A stretch of 64,000 nt of DNA. It comes from Lactarius indigo (taxonomy: Eukaryota; Basidiomycota; Agaricomycetes; Russulales; Russulaceae). How positions within the stretch are numbered: position 1 is the first letter of the stretch; each line of letters opens with the position of its first letter. The notes under the pieces were generated by a model. It was not told where the DNA came from, ran no database searches, and worked only from the letters and a program-made list of their open reading frames with translations. Positions 13,564-25,310 of this stretch are shown piece after piece. A program made the translations under genes and the position numbers. The stretch is from the NCBI GenBank assembly GCA_025766275.1, contig JAFKAC010000061.1, positions 248,001 to 312,000 on the forward strand. The letters run 5' to 3'.

Positions 13564-13617
13564 TGTTACATATTTTGTATCTTCCGTTACTGCCATCGCT
13601 CCCAATTCACTCTAATG

Positions 13618-14089
13618 CGACGGGTTGAGCAAATGAATCAATGTGAGCGAAACGAACCAATATGCAACTCTACAATGTATTGGCCGTTTTGGCGCCATGT
13701 TACTATGTCCCTCAAGTCCGGAGCGAAAGATTTACAGGGGTTTTGTCGGTCTATCTCCAATTTGGGAGAAAAAAAAAAGGAAGGAAGGAAGGACCTCTCA
13801 GCGGGGGTAAGCGTCATCCAGACGTCGGTCCACGATTGATCGCTCGCTCGCTCGAGTCAAGTTTCCTGAGAGCCGAACCGTCATGGCATTCACGCACGCA
13901 CGCACAACAATGATCGTGTCCTGCGACCGGCACTCGGGTTTACGCCTCATGGCGACGCGACTGTCTCAGCGCCGCATCGCTCTCCCTCCGCAGCATCCGG
14001 CTCAGCAACTCGCGACTCTCCTCCAGCCGAACCCGAGGCCCTCCACCTACCATATCGCCCTCGAATTCACCTCCGATCCATCCGCCTCG
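13618..14089. repeat. Short stretch with simple repeats, no gene seen
   Basis: Contains low-complexity tracts: aaggaaggaaggaagg near 13780, cgctcgctcgctcg near 13842 and cacgcacgcacgcac near 13893. Short ORFs cross it but none resembles a known protein. It separates the right FunK1 arm from the decayed exchanger gene. Confidence 0.4.
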
Positions 14090-15660
14090 GCCTCCCTAGT
14101 ACCGTTGCCAGTCGCATCTGCCCTGCGTGACATGTCTGGCTCACGGTCCTGCTACTCCCACCGTCCCTGCCTGACACGCGGGCTGTCAACACGAGTAGGG
14201 GGCACCTCGCCGCTGTCCAAGTCATACAAATCACTCAAAGCGGCGGATAACAGGGAGCTAGAGTGCACGGACGAGAATGGCCCGCCGCGGTCCTGGCTCA
14301 GGTTTCCGATTGGTTTGGCTACTTCACCGCGCTCGCGTGATGACGGGGGTGACGGTTTTCCGAGGAGTTTCGCTCCGACGCCGGTTCTGGCTATGCCACG
14401 TGGTGGATGTAGAGACGCTGCATGTATCTGGGAGATTGGCAGGTCAGGTTGCTCGAGCAGTTGAAGGAGACGGTCACAGAAGGGTCACACACTGCACTTG
14501 CTCTTGTTTAACGGCGACAACGGGCAATTCTGAAGCGACTGCCACAGCTCATGTTCGTAGCTGTCCGATGCCGCATCGTCATTCATGGCCCAAACACCCC
14601 GAGCATTCGCGCCGTCGTCCGCCGAATACGACGATCGGACGACGCTAACGAGCACGGTCGTGTGCAGTGCTACGCCTTCGTCCTGTGGGGCCCAGAAGAG
14701 CGTCACCTGGTGTCCGAGCGCATACCGCCGAAAGAAGTCGGTCGGCTCATTGGACGGAAAAGACCGTGTCGTATTGCGTGAGGATCCCCGCGGTGTTGAT
14801 AGCGGTGAAAAGCGTAAGATGTTACCTATCTCTAGGCGGTGATGGTAGTCCGACGTAAGACAAAGAAGGTTCTCCGAGGACAGCGTCACGGTACCGATGA
14901 TATTTGGTGGCGCATTGCGTACGATGAGCCATAGTGTGGTACGCCTAGTCCTTGAGCATAATGAGACAGACGAGAGGTGACACAAACCCAGATGCGGACA
15001 GGGAATTAGAGAAAGTAGCACGTAACCCCCCGCACGCACACCGCAACATTGCGACCAGGCAAGATTCGATGCGCTTGGAGAGACGAGCGCTTGAGAACCG
15101 GCGACATCACGAAGGAATACGACATGAGCACCAAGAACCATCATTGACATGCTGGATGTGAGTAGTGATGCCGGTTTCGTGGACGGGAGAGGGCAGGTAA
15201 ATCTCAGGCCCAGTGAAATTGTAAAAGCGTGCTTTCGAGATGATAAAGATGACAGTTATGGGCGGGTGGAAGCCAGAATCACGTACTCATAAACGACGAC
15301 GCTGACAGCATCGTTGAGTAAGTTCTCGCCAAAGATGACCGTGTGCAATCGATTTCGTACTGGTTGCTGTAAACATGGCCAGAAATAGTAGCTAGCTCTG
15401 TCGCAGATAGAGCGGACCCGAATGTCTTACATTCGAGTAAGATGAATTCCGGCCCTGGGAGACTCGATGTATACTAGCACGCTGTGGAGGCGCACGCGAT
15501 GAACTTGGGTCCGCGACTCAGGAACTCATCGCATTGATGAACCCGACGACGATAACCAGTATGAACGTGCCAGGGAAAGTATAGGTCAGAGTAGAACCAA
15601 AGTTGTGGTAACCAGAGGCAGGGAAGACGCATAATGGGCGGAAGGAGGAAATCCAGAGAA
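14090..15660 (-). pseudogene. Na+/H+ exchanger (NHE/Nhx1-type) pseudogene
   Basis: Remnants of a cation/proton antiporter occur in the right order on the minus strand but in shifting frames: NFGSTLTYTFPGTF; PEFILLECKTFGSALSAT; the diagnostic VIFGENLLNDAVSVVVYEYVI; RIESCLVAM; a degraded segment ending in KD-stop-AYHTMAHRTQ; then FPSNEPTDFFRRYALGHQVTLFWA and ALHTTVLVSVV followed by an acidic tail (MNDDAASDSYEHEL). A later piece, SSLLSAALSDLYDLDSGEVPP, resembles the cytosolic tail. Many frameshifts and stops rule out a working gene. NHE proteins exchange Na+/K+ for H+ at endosomal, vacuolar or plasma membranes. An intact copy may exist elsewhere in the genome. Confidence 0.72.
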
Positions 15661-16299
15661 ATTACGTCTGCAAAACCGAATATTTTCCAATAAAAACAGA
15701 TGATTTTGTCGAAATGGCAAATTTTAGTTAGTGTCGAGTTTTGATAAATAAAAGGTTGGAGAGTCTATTTATTTAATCGATTTAGTGTGAAGCACCCACT
15801 GTACAGCGGCCGCACTGGATGCGCTGCTCGTCCATCAACGCATCGGCAAGGTGCCAAGCCCGGGCGACCCGGACCCCGAGTAGCTCGGCTACGTATTCGG
15901 TCAGCAAACATCCTAATATATCATACGGTTTAGAGGAGCAGGATCTCCCGCTAGGGTATGCGACAGCCTTGTACACAGGGTGTGGTGCCGTTAGCATCCT
16001 CTTCGTGACCGGCAACGACGGCGACGGCCAAGGGGACTTCAAAGAGGACTCCGGGGGAGTCCAGTTCCTCCCCGCGTTCTCTGCAATCTGTACGTGTGGC
16101 ATTTCATCTACAAGCAGTACATAAGTGCGGGTACAATTCGCACACTGGACAGCCGTGGCCTGCTGATCAGATATATTTTCACTGTATCAGTCAGCCCGGG
16201 CGTCATGGCATCTTTGACATCGTAGCGCAGGCGCTCAAATTCACGATCGTTGTCATACTACACTGATCGTATCGTGGAAGACACGAACTGCTCTACACC
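15661..16299. other. No recognisable gene
   Basis: An open frame on the minus strand at 15782-16102 (106 codons) and one on the plus strand at 15819-16124 overlap. Neither matches a family I know. The stretch near 15660-15780 is A+T-rich. Confidence 0.35.
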
Positions 16300-16904
16300 C
16301 GTGTCAACTACCTGCCTGCTAACGGCAGGGCATCGCTTGGCTTCCTCTGGCCGGACTGCCAAAACCTCGTGCGCCTCAAAGACGTCACATTAGGCTCTGA
16401 CACGGGCTGCAACACTGACGGATTTCCGTAGTAAGTTAGTTGGATGGGTTCAGTTTGCCTCGCGAAACTTGCGCCTCTTTCAATTTCGTTGTCGACATAT
16501 TTTGGACCCCAATCGAGTGAAGGAATAGAACGGGAGGGGTGCAAGTGCGGCAATGAATCGTTAGGTATGTTTCAGCCTGAGATGCGCCTGACCGGCCACC
16601 CACATGGGTCGGTCACTTCGTATGGCTAGAATGTAAGTGGCGAACCAAAGAGCACGCGCGAGGCAAAGGGGGAGAGACGAGAGGGGTCATAAAATGAACA
16701 ATGAATAGGTGTGTACGAAATCAGGTATATGGAGACGTTGCAAGGCGTCGGATGAGCTGCGCACAAAAACAAGTCAGTACATTTAATAGAGCCCCAGAGA
16801 AGACATATTGGCGCACCGACAATGGAGCGATCCGGATCCGATCCATTGGAGACACAGCGAAGATAGAATACAGGAGGAATAATCGGAACTAAGCAAACCG
16901 TAGT

Positions 16905-18605
16905 TCATATGATAGTCGACGACTTGAGTGAATTCTGTAACACGGTCTCTTTCACCATCGCGAAGACTAGTTTGATATTGGACGTGTCCGTGGCCTGCGT
17001 GATACTACATTAAGCTCATTGAGCCTCAAAAGCCAGAACATCGTATTGAAGGGCCGGCGTACTGTGGATATACACTTAATCGTGCGCGGTTCACCTGCAT
17101 GAACCGCGAAAGGATGTATTTGGTGCCTTTGTTGACATCTGCGCCCCCGGCATACTCGGGGAAATACTTATCCAGAGGAACCTGAGCGGACGCCAAGTCA
17201 GAGGAGATTAAGACTCAGAAACATCAAAGGTAAGCGTACCTTGGGGAGCTTCTTCTTGAATACATCAATCTTGTTAAGGAAAAGAATGATCGACGCACGC
17301 AAGAACCACCGTGAATTGATGACTGAGCCGAAAAGAACGAGAGACTCCGCCATTCGGTTCTGCGACCTGTCAGTCGGTGAGATGGAGATTTGTAATCCGT
17401 TTACGAACCTGGCTCTTCTCCTCGAGGAGGACCTGATCATACTCCGACAACGAAGTAACAAAGACGATACTCGTGACGCTTTCGAAATGGTGTATCCACT
17501 TATTGCGCTGCGAACGCTGTCCGCCAACGTCGACCATGTGTATTGATAGCTGACCCATGGGGATTCGAGTTTCGGTGATTGAGGTCGTCCTTACACGTGC
17601 CCGCAGAATGTCCTCGGTTGATGGAAGATAATTGCTAGCCGCTATCCGACGTGCTTCCGCAAAAAAGCTGCAGACGTATATGGTAAGCAAGCAAGCACAC
17701 GGCGGGTGATTTCAGTAGAGGAAACACTCGTTCTGCTTTTGACGGCGTTTTTCTTGTATAAGGAACTCACTATGTGGCACTATCCATCAGATAGAACTCG
17801 GTCGAATAACTCGTCATCAACGCGGAAATGATCTCATCCGCCCATAAGTCTCGAATAGCTTGGGCAATGTCAGGGCTGAAGAAGAAATCAGGATCATCAG
17901 TGGCGAGTTCATACGTCAAGATACGTTCGCAGTTCGCCTAAAACAGATGGTTAAGACTGATGAAAAATATGTAGGAGAAAGGAGGCGGCGTACTCTGTTG
18001 GTGGCGGTGACAGGCTCGAGGTGAAATTTGGCCAAGGCACTGACAACAGCATGGGCGCTCTGAAGGAGGTTTTTCCATATGGGCAGTCGGAAAGCGAGAA
18101 GCTCTTCAGAAGTGTAACCGTTGTGGTGAATGATCTTCATTTGCTTGACTATTGTTGACTTTCCGGACTCGCCAGAACCTAAGCAAAAAAAGAATAGTTG
18201 AGCATACGTGCGCATATACTGGGCATAAACGAATGGGACGATCGAAAGTCAATCCAAAGAACGATATGATGGTCTTCGACTGATTCCTCTAAGACAACAT
18301 TGTGGTAAAGCAACACCACGTAAACAAAAATTCACCGGTGATGGCCCGGCGACATGGAAGACGAAAGGCGACGCAGCCATTCCATGATCAATCGGAGCCT
18401 CCCCCTCCTCTCGAAAAAGAATCTCTTTAACTTTATTGGGAGGTGGGCAGAGTGGGAAGGTGGGGAAGGGAGAATACGCACCGAGCAACAAAATCTTGCA
18501 CTCTCGCTTATATTTCTTAGAATCCTCCTTAATCTGACGATCTATCAGATCTGAGACCAAGTGGGCACCCTCAGCTTCCCGAGCACTGGAGGCGCAATGC
18601 CCCAT
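16905..18605 (-). CDS. Heterotrimeric G-protein alpha subunit, copy 1
   Basis: GTP-binding alpha subunit acting at the plasma membrane downstream of pheromone or nutrient receptors. Seven exons, about 357 residues: MGHCAS (N-myristoylation/palmitoylation signal) with [10 protein letters not shown]-loop GSGESGKST; helical domain; switch [11 protein letters not shown]; switch [26 protein letters not shown] (NKxD base recognition); [10 protein letters not shown]-terminus LKSSTII. The length is normal. Donors such as GTGCGT, GTACGC and GTGAGT and the acceptors all keep frame. Two oddities: the Gly after the switch I Thr-Thr is Ser, and the C-terminus has no Cys, so no pertussis-type site. It is one of a tandem pair with 19732-21439 and is probably functional. 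Confidence 0.9.
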
Positions 18606-19731
18606 CGGGGTACAAGGAGGCGAGGTAGTGGTAAATGGATCGCTCTGAGACGGGATAAGAGTGGGTGGTGGTGGAATGTAAGAGATGGGGGGGAGTGGAA
18701 CGACGTGAAGGGGAACGGAAGTATCGAAGGATGGGATGGGATGGAGTGGGAAGGGAAGGGAGGGTTTTCCAGTTGGATTGGATTGCGTGTAAGGGCCAGC
18801 TTGGCGGAAAGAGTGCGTCGCGGCATGGGAATGGATTTGCTGGGGCCAAATATACTATTCAGTGTCGGTTGTCCTGAGGAATTGAGGAATACGACACAGC
18901 CCCAACACAGCCCTATTGCTGTAGAACGGAGCAACAACCAGATCGACAATCATTACGCCTCACGTGCTCTTTCCCATATCTCCTTTTGAACTTCACATAC
19001 TACAGTAGTACTGTACTAATACCATGTTCCCCACTCTTACTTAACTGGTGATTTCCGGCTCGGCTTAGCTCTCGTAGGCCCGGAATACTTTCTGAGTGCC
19101 ACCACCTACCGTTGCTCTGGCACACGCACTGACGAATACCATGGAGTAGGCATAAACGGATCCCTCCCTGCGTACTGTCTCTGCGACTCAAATGCCCGGG
19201 AAGGGCTTGCAATCGAACTCGTGAGCCTCAACGGCATCACATCCAACTCTAACACGGGCCGCAGCACTGATAGATTTTCTGCCGTAGTTAGATGGTGTCC
19301 AGTTCGCTTCGCGGGACTTGCGCCTCTTTTGCATCCGATGTCGGCTGATTTTGAGTCCTATGGGTTGATGCCGCCCGCTTCGTCGTACTTTCGTTATGCA
19401 CCCTTCACTCGGCGCGGTCCGGTCACCTGCGTGGGTCGGTCGCTCAGCGCGGCACAAATAGCGAAGCAAAGAGTACGCGAGAGGTAAAGGGGGATGAGGT
19501 GGAAGAGGTGAGAAGGGCAATAAAACGAAGGCGCGGTGAATAGGTGTGTGCGAAACAAGGCAGACATTGCAGTGGATCGGATGAGCTACGCACAAAAACG
19601 AGTCAGTACATTTAGCAGAGCCCCGGAAGGGACTTATTACCGCACCGACAATGGAGTGATTCGGACCCAATCCACGGGAGATAGAGTACAGTAGGAATAA
19701 TTGGGACAAAGGAAATCGTAGTTGCCAGATA

Positions 19732-21439
19732 TCATATGATCCTTGACGTTTTGAGTGCGTTGTGTAGGACTGTCTCTTTCACCACTGCGAAGACTAGTCT
19801 GATATTGGACGTGTCTGTGGCTTGTGTAATGCTACATTAAGCTTGTTAAGCCACAAAAGTCGGAAAATCAGATGGAAAGGGCCGGCATACTGTGGATATA
19901 CACTTAATCGTGTGCGATTCACCTGCATAAATCGCCAAAGGATGTATTTCGCGCCTTTGTTGACATCTGAGCCGCCTGTATATTCGGGGAAATACTTGTC
20001 CAGGGGCACCTGTAAGAACGCCGGGTCAGAGGAGACAAAAATGCGGAAACATCAAAGGCAAGCGTACCTTGGGGAGCTTCTTCTTAAATACATCGATCTT
20101 GTTTAGGAAAAGAATGATTGACGAGTGCAAAAACCACCGTGAGTTGATGACCGATTCAAAGAGAGTTAGAGACTCCGCCATTCGGTTCTGCGATACGTCA
20201 GTCGATGAGACGGAGATCTGAAATCTGTTTACGAACCTGGTTCTTCTCCTCAAGAAGGACCTGATCATATTCTGACAATGCAGTAACAAAGACAATACTT
20301 GTGATGCTCTCGAAGCAGTGTATCCACTTATTGCGCTGCGAACGCTGTCCGCCAACGTCGACCATATGTATTGAAAACTGGCCCATGGGAAATCGAGTTT
20401 CGGTAATTGCGGTCGTCCTTACACGTGCTCGCAGGACGTCCTCAATTGAGGGAAGATAATTGCTAGCCGCTATCCGATGTGCTTCCGCAAAAAAGCTGCA
20501 GATGTATATAGTGAGTAAGCAAGTAGACGGTGGTTATCAAGACAATCATATGGGTAGACAGAACGGAAGCAAAAGACAGTATTTGACTAAAGAACTCACT
20601 AGGTAGCACTGTCCATCAGATAGAAATTGGTCGAATAACTCGTCATCAACGCGGCAATGATCTCATCCGCCCATAAGTCTTGAATAGCTTGGGCAATGTC
20701 AGGGCTGAAGAAGAAATCTGAGTCATCAGTGGCGAGTTCATACGCCAAGATACGTTCGCAGTTCGCCTGAAAGAGATGATGGAGACTAAGGTGAAAAGGG
20801 GGTGGGAGAAAGGAGGCAGCGTACTCTGTTGGCGGCGGTGACAGGCTCGAGGTTGAATCTGGCCAAGGCATTGACAACAGCATGGGCGCTCTGGAGGAGG
20901 TTTGTCCATATCGGCAGTCGAAAATCGAGAAGATCTTCAGGAGTGTAACCGTTGTGGTAGATAATCTTCATTTGTTTGACTATCGTTGATTTTCCGGACT
21001 CGCCGGAACCTGAGTAAAGAGTAGTTGAGCACACATGCACAGAAACTAGAGATAAACGAGATGGTCGAGAATCAATTCAAAGAACGATATGATGATCCTC
21101 GAAGGATCCCTCTAAGACAACATTGCGGTAAAACACCACGGAAACAAAAGTTCAGCGTTGATGACCCCGTGACGTGGGAAGTGAAAAACGACGCAGCTGT
21201 TCCATAACCGATCAGAATACCTTCCTCCCTCGAAGAAAGAATTTCTTTGTTTTTATTGGGGGGTAGAGGGCAGGGGTGGGGAAGGTCCGGAAGGAAGGAA
21301 AGGGAAAATACGCACCGAGCAACAAGATCTTGCATTCTCGTTTATATCTCTTAGAATCCTCCTCAATCTGACGGTCTATCATATCTGAGACTGAGTGGGC
21401 TCTCCCATCTTCCCGAGCACTGGAAGCGCAATGCCCCAT
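19732..21439 (-). CDS. Heterotrimeric G-protein alpha subunit, copy 2
   Basis: Tandem paralogue with the same seven-exon structure: MGHCAS start; [18 protein letters not shown]; helical domain with [15 protein letters not shown]; switch [46 protein letters not shown]-terminus LKTSRII. No interrupting stop or frameshift was seen after splicing. Differences from copy 1 lie in the helical domain, the receptor-contacting C-terminus and switch I, where the conserved Gly is Ala. The changed C-terminal tail suggests the pair may couple to different receptors. Confidence 0.9.
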
Positions 21440-21900
21440 CGTGGTACGAAGGGAGTGAAGTAGTGGTAAACGGATCACTCTGAGACGAGGTCAGAGTGGG
21501 CGAAAATATGAACGTAAGATAGGCAATGAAGGAGAGGGAGCAAAGGTGGAATGACGTGGAGGGGAACGGGAGCAAGGGAATATGATGGGAGGCCTGGGAG
21601 GATTTTCGTGTCGGATTGGATTGCGTTTAAAGGTCTGCCCGGCGGAATGAATGCCTCATATAGGCCTCATAGCATGAGAATGAATTTGCCACATGTTCGG
21701 ACGGAGACGGGGAATAGACTTTGGCACAGCACTGGCACAGCCTCATCAAAACGGAGTAAAAACGAATAGAGTAAACATACGGCAGGGGTGGGAGTTTTGC
21801 TTATCCAGTGACTTCCGGCCCGGCCCGGCCCAGCTCTCTCGTAGGCAGAAGAATGCCATCGCTGCCAGGGACCGGTACTGGCGAACACCATGGAGAAGAT

Positions 21901-22237
21901 ATGACAATACGACCAATCGTGGACCACTTCAAAGCGTCAGAGGAGAATTGTTTGGTAACATAGTTCCGATTCTTTGGATATTGCAGTTCCAGAAAATACA
22001 AATACACAGCCAACCGCTTCATCTTTTCCCCAAACGTTCATCCGTTCGAGCCTCAATGGCGGTTGGAGCGTAACTTCGTATTGCATATACTAATTGTTAC
22101 CCATGTTTTTCCCCACTATCCGTATCTTGTAAGCACGAAGTTGATCTATGTCTGAACATCCTGAGACAAGGGTATCATGGTGGCGATATTGAGGGCACAT
22201 CAGGAACACGCATTTTATCGGATGCTCCAGAGATGTG
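21901..22237. other. Intergenic, no gene seen
   Basis: A short stretch between the G-alpha duplication and the 3' end of the DUF6535 gene. Only short ORFs occur, with no recognisable similarity. Confidence 0.4.
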
Positions 22238-25050
22238 TCACACAATATCATACTGGTCATGCGAAGCGTGCGGAGGGCGATTTCCTGTATTCTCGGCACC
22301 AAGAATGCGCCATGGAGGACCTGCAATAACTACGTCAGTAACTGACTGTGGCGGAACACCTGGCGCAGCCATAATATTTTCCCGAATCGTCGAAGGGAAA
22401 TCGACAGCGTTCCTTTCCTCGTGCAACGCAGTTTTGGCATTACCTTCTCCCTCAGTAGAAGTGCCCGGATCAGGTGCAGAAGACAGTTGTGTGAGAGATG
22501 GGCCGGGGGCAGTAGGAGCTAGCAGCAACCAATGAGGTTCTGGTGAAGAGACAGTGGTCAGATCTAGTCACGAGTAGTGTGTAAAGGCGATTGCGAACCT
22601 GTAGGGTGCATATCGTCGAGAACCGGAGTAGGAGAAGGTAGCGATGGAATGTCTGGAACACCCGAAGAAGTAGCGGCGATCCGCGAGGTGCTGAAAGGCA
22701 ACAGCACCAGGTAGGAGAAGTTGAGGACCATTGAGGTAGGAGGGGCTGATGGCGAAGGTTTTGGGGTCGAGAGGGGGATCGTTGTTGAGGTGTCAGTGCT
22801 ACCGTGTGTCACTGGACCCCGGGAAGCGGCAGGAATGTGGGGATGATCGATTCGGATGGCTGTCTGATGAACGGGGCGGAATGTCCCAGGAGCATATATA
22901 TCGTTGTCAAGTGGTGGCGCGTCCGTGAGGCTTTCGTCGACATGACGTAGTGCGGGGATGGAGAAGGAAGGTGCATCCGAACCGGCAAAGGAGAGCAGGG
23001 GCCAGCGTGGCATCATCGTGGAGGACTGTGAGAGCACAGGTCGTGAAAGGCCGAGTCGTCGTGGATGTGGGCCTGTCAAGTCTGGATGATGGCTAGGGAC
23101 ATTACACAATGGATAGGAAGATGGCTGAGACAGAATAGCGCCCAGATCGCTAGTGGAGGTGGAGAATCGTGCTGGTATAGAACTGGTATCTTGATGCAGA
23201 GCGACTGTGAATGCTGCGAATCGGTCCGAGGATATACCGCGCGATGGTTTCATTATCGTCATCTTGTGTTTTGAGAACGATATGGTTCCAGAGAGCGCAG
23301 AATCCGTGCTGCAATTCAGGTGTCGTATCTTCTACATTGAACTTCGAGGCTGCCTCTAGAACTTCCGAGAACGCGAACGTTGGCCAGTACCATTTCCAGT
23401 AATGGAGAAATTGCTGGCGAGTGATGTGAATCAAGATGGCAAGCGACAAGCTGTCACCGTGTGCAGCATAGTCTCGAAGGACTGGTTCCGGCACGCCGAG
23501 AGCACCGGAGGTGAGGATAAACCAAGAGTCATCGCGCGGTTGTACTCTCGCGACAATCATGGAGATAGTGGCTTGTGCGTCCGAAATAACATCTTCGTCC
23601 ATATAATTGCCCCAACGTCTTACAATTTGCACGATTTCGGCGGACGTCGGACCTCTATACTGGTATCTGGACAAAATACTGTTAAAGACACCAAATGCCA
23701 TGTGGATGTGTGGAATGTGCGCCGGGTCGATAGCCTTGGCGAATATTATGGCCCGCCGGTTTTTGACAGGCTCAGGTAGTAAATCGGATGAGAACGTGCG
23801 GTCCAACAATCCCATCAATGCCGTTGAGAGCTTCTGCTTTTGCCCTACAGTGAGACCAGGTAGAGGATCGTCGACGACTTTTGAGCTGCGGAAGCCGGGT
23901 AAGCCGGAAAAGAAGCGCTCCAGTTCGTGATCTTCGTCCAAGCTGTCGAACGTCCACAGAAATGCGCGAGTATCCATCTCCGATGGTGAGTTTAGAGCGG
24001 TTTCCTCAGCTGTCTTCAGCATGCCTTGCACAAGGAATTTGCGGTAATTTTTCTCCAGGCGAAGAAAGCGATTGTAGACTTCGCCACTGAAATAGTGCAA
24101 ATAAGTGAGCTTCCGAAGCGCCCGAAATGTGACGAATGATATTCCAGCAACAATGTGCCATGCCAGTAGCGAGAGCGGGGTGTAGTATGGGCTATCATGA
24201 CGAAAGATTGGAATGAACGTGATGCATCCGTATATAGCCGTGCAAACGCCGACCCACGACAGCACCAACTTGAAAATCGTGAGATTAACGTTGAAAAGGA
24301 ACACGACCAGGCCGGAAAAGAACAGGAATAGTGAAACGTGTAGCAGTGTGGGCAATGCTTCGACTGCCCACGGAAGGAGAAACTTCTCGACCCCCTCAGC
24401 AAAGAATGTACGGATTCGAGCTCGCTTGTGTGGACTGTAACGTGGCTGAGTGACTTTGAGATACCTCCGTGCCCACTGCTGTAGCAATGTCGCGAGCAGA
24501 GCACAGGTAAGACTGATCACCAAGCTCAAGAACCAAAGTGAGTTTACCCAAACGGCATAGTTTGGTGGGGTGAACGTGGGCGGAGAAACCGAACTCGAAA
24601 CGTTAGATCTATTGGGGTCGGAAACAGACTGATAGATGTTTGCGAGGTAGAAATTGGAAGTGTCCTGTGGGTTTGGTCGAATGTCCTGAATCGACACTGA
24701 TATTAACGATGCGACAGCAGCAGAGAATAAACCGGTCTATGGGAGATGAGCCCATGGAAAAGTGCATGGAATTGGAAGGTAGTGACGCACAAAGATCAGA
24801 ATCCCATCAGCGTCCGCTTTCCATCCTTCGGCCATCTTCTTGTCTTCTTCCGCAGCCATCTCCGAATACATTGAGAATATAGGCCCGGAGCCATCGACAA
24901 AATTAGATATACCCCGCATTTCTTGATTCTGCACCAACCGGGATGGGTATTGGTCGTCGCCTGTTCGGGCAGTAGTGGTTGGTGAGAACGACGGGGATTG
25001 TCACGCGGAAGTAAGGTACCTAGACCAAATCCTGCATTGGGTTCGTACAT
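22238..25050 (-). CDS. DUF6535-type multi-pass membrane protein, one frameshift
   Basis: Basidiomycete-specific membrane protein of unknown function. Exon 1 begins MYEPNAGFGL; exon 2 contains MYSEMAAEEDKKMAEGWKADADGILIF, joined to TGLFSAAVASLISVSIQDIRP, the family hallmark. Then follow PPNYAVWVNSLWFLSLVIS with further hydrophobic helices, FALLHVSLFLFF-like segments near the middle, and a long soluble domain ending YILGPIRSIH. There the frame breaks at about 23205: one extra base replaces ALHQDTSS by an early stop at 23150. The tail (GAILSQPSSYPLCNVPSHHPD and a Ser/Thr/Pro-rich segment to 22564) lies in the next frame, and a spliced last exon runs to 22238. Either a recent null or truncated allele, or a sequencing error. 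Confidence 0.78.
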
Positions 25051-25310
25051 TGAAGACTACGGTGTGAGTCAAATTGCAGAGAGAGAACAATTGAATGTGG
25101 TGGTGTGGAATATGTTGCAGCCAAAATGACTGGTGACCGTCCTTAGCCAGTAACACTTGTAAAGTACAGGGCCAGGTGCACGGTGTTCAAGTCGAGTTGA
25201 CTGGCAATATTGTTTGGCTCTGTTATGTCAATTGAGATTTAGCGACATTTGCAACTGGCGACTATTATATAGTACGCTACACGGCTACCTACTAGTTGCT
25301 CGCTCAAAGA

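Larger units (their letters stand above)
8905..13617 (+). repeat. Right arm of large inverted repeat (FunK1 unit B)
   Basis: Inverted counterpart of 2199-6863, with the same gene order reading left to right. Differences from the left arm include a 79-bp poly(T)-headed insertion at 9112-9190, a 4-nt insertion just after the ancestral FunK1 start, and an approximately 63-nt deletion near 10957. These independent changes show the two arms have been diverging since they arose. Confidence 0.85.
16300..21900. repeat. Tandem duplication carrying two G-alpha genes
   Basis: Two head-to-tail units with start codons 2834 bp apart. Homology covers the coding exons, the introns and both flanks. Downstream flank 16300-16900 matches 19190-19730, for example gacacgggctgcaacactga versus aacacgggccgcagcactga. 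Upstream flank 19030-19150 matches 21795-21900, for example gatttccggctcggc versus gacttccggcccggc. Divergence is well beyond a recent event. The duplicated downstream flank also holds a short degenerate open frame in each unit. Confidence 0.75.

Noticed and set aside
14485..15150. 221-codon minus-strand ORF as an intact gene
   Set aside because: It overlaps a frameshifted Na+/H+ exchanger whose recognisable segments fall in three different frames; the single open frame is not the ancestral protein.
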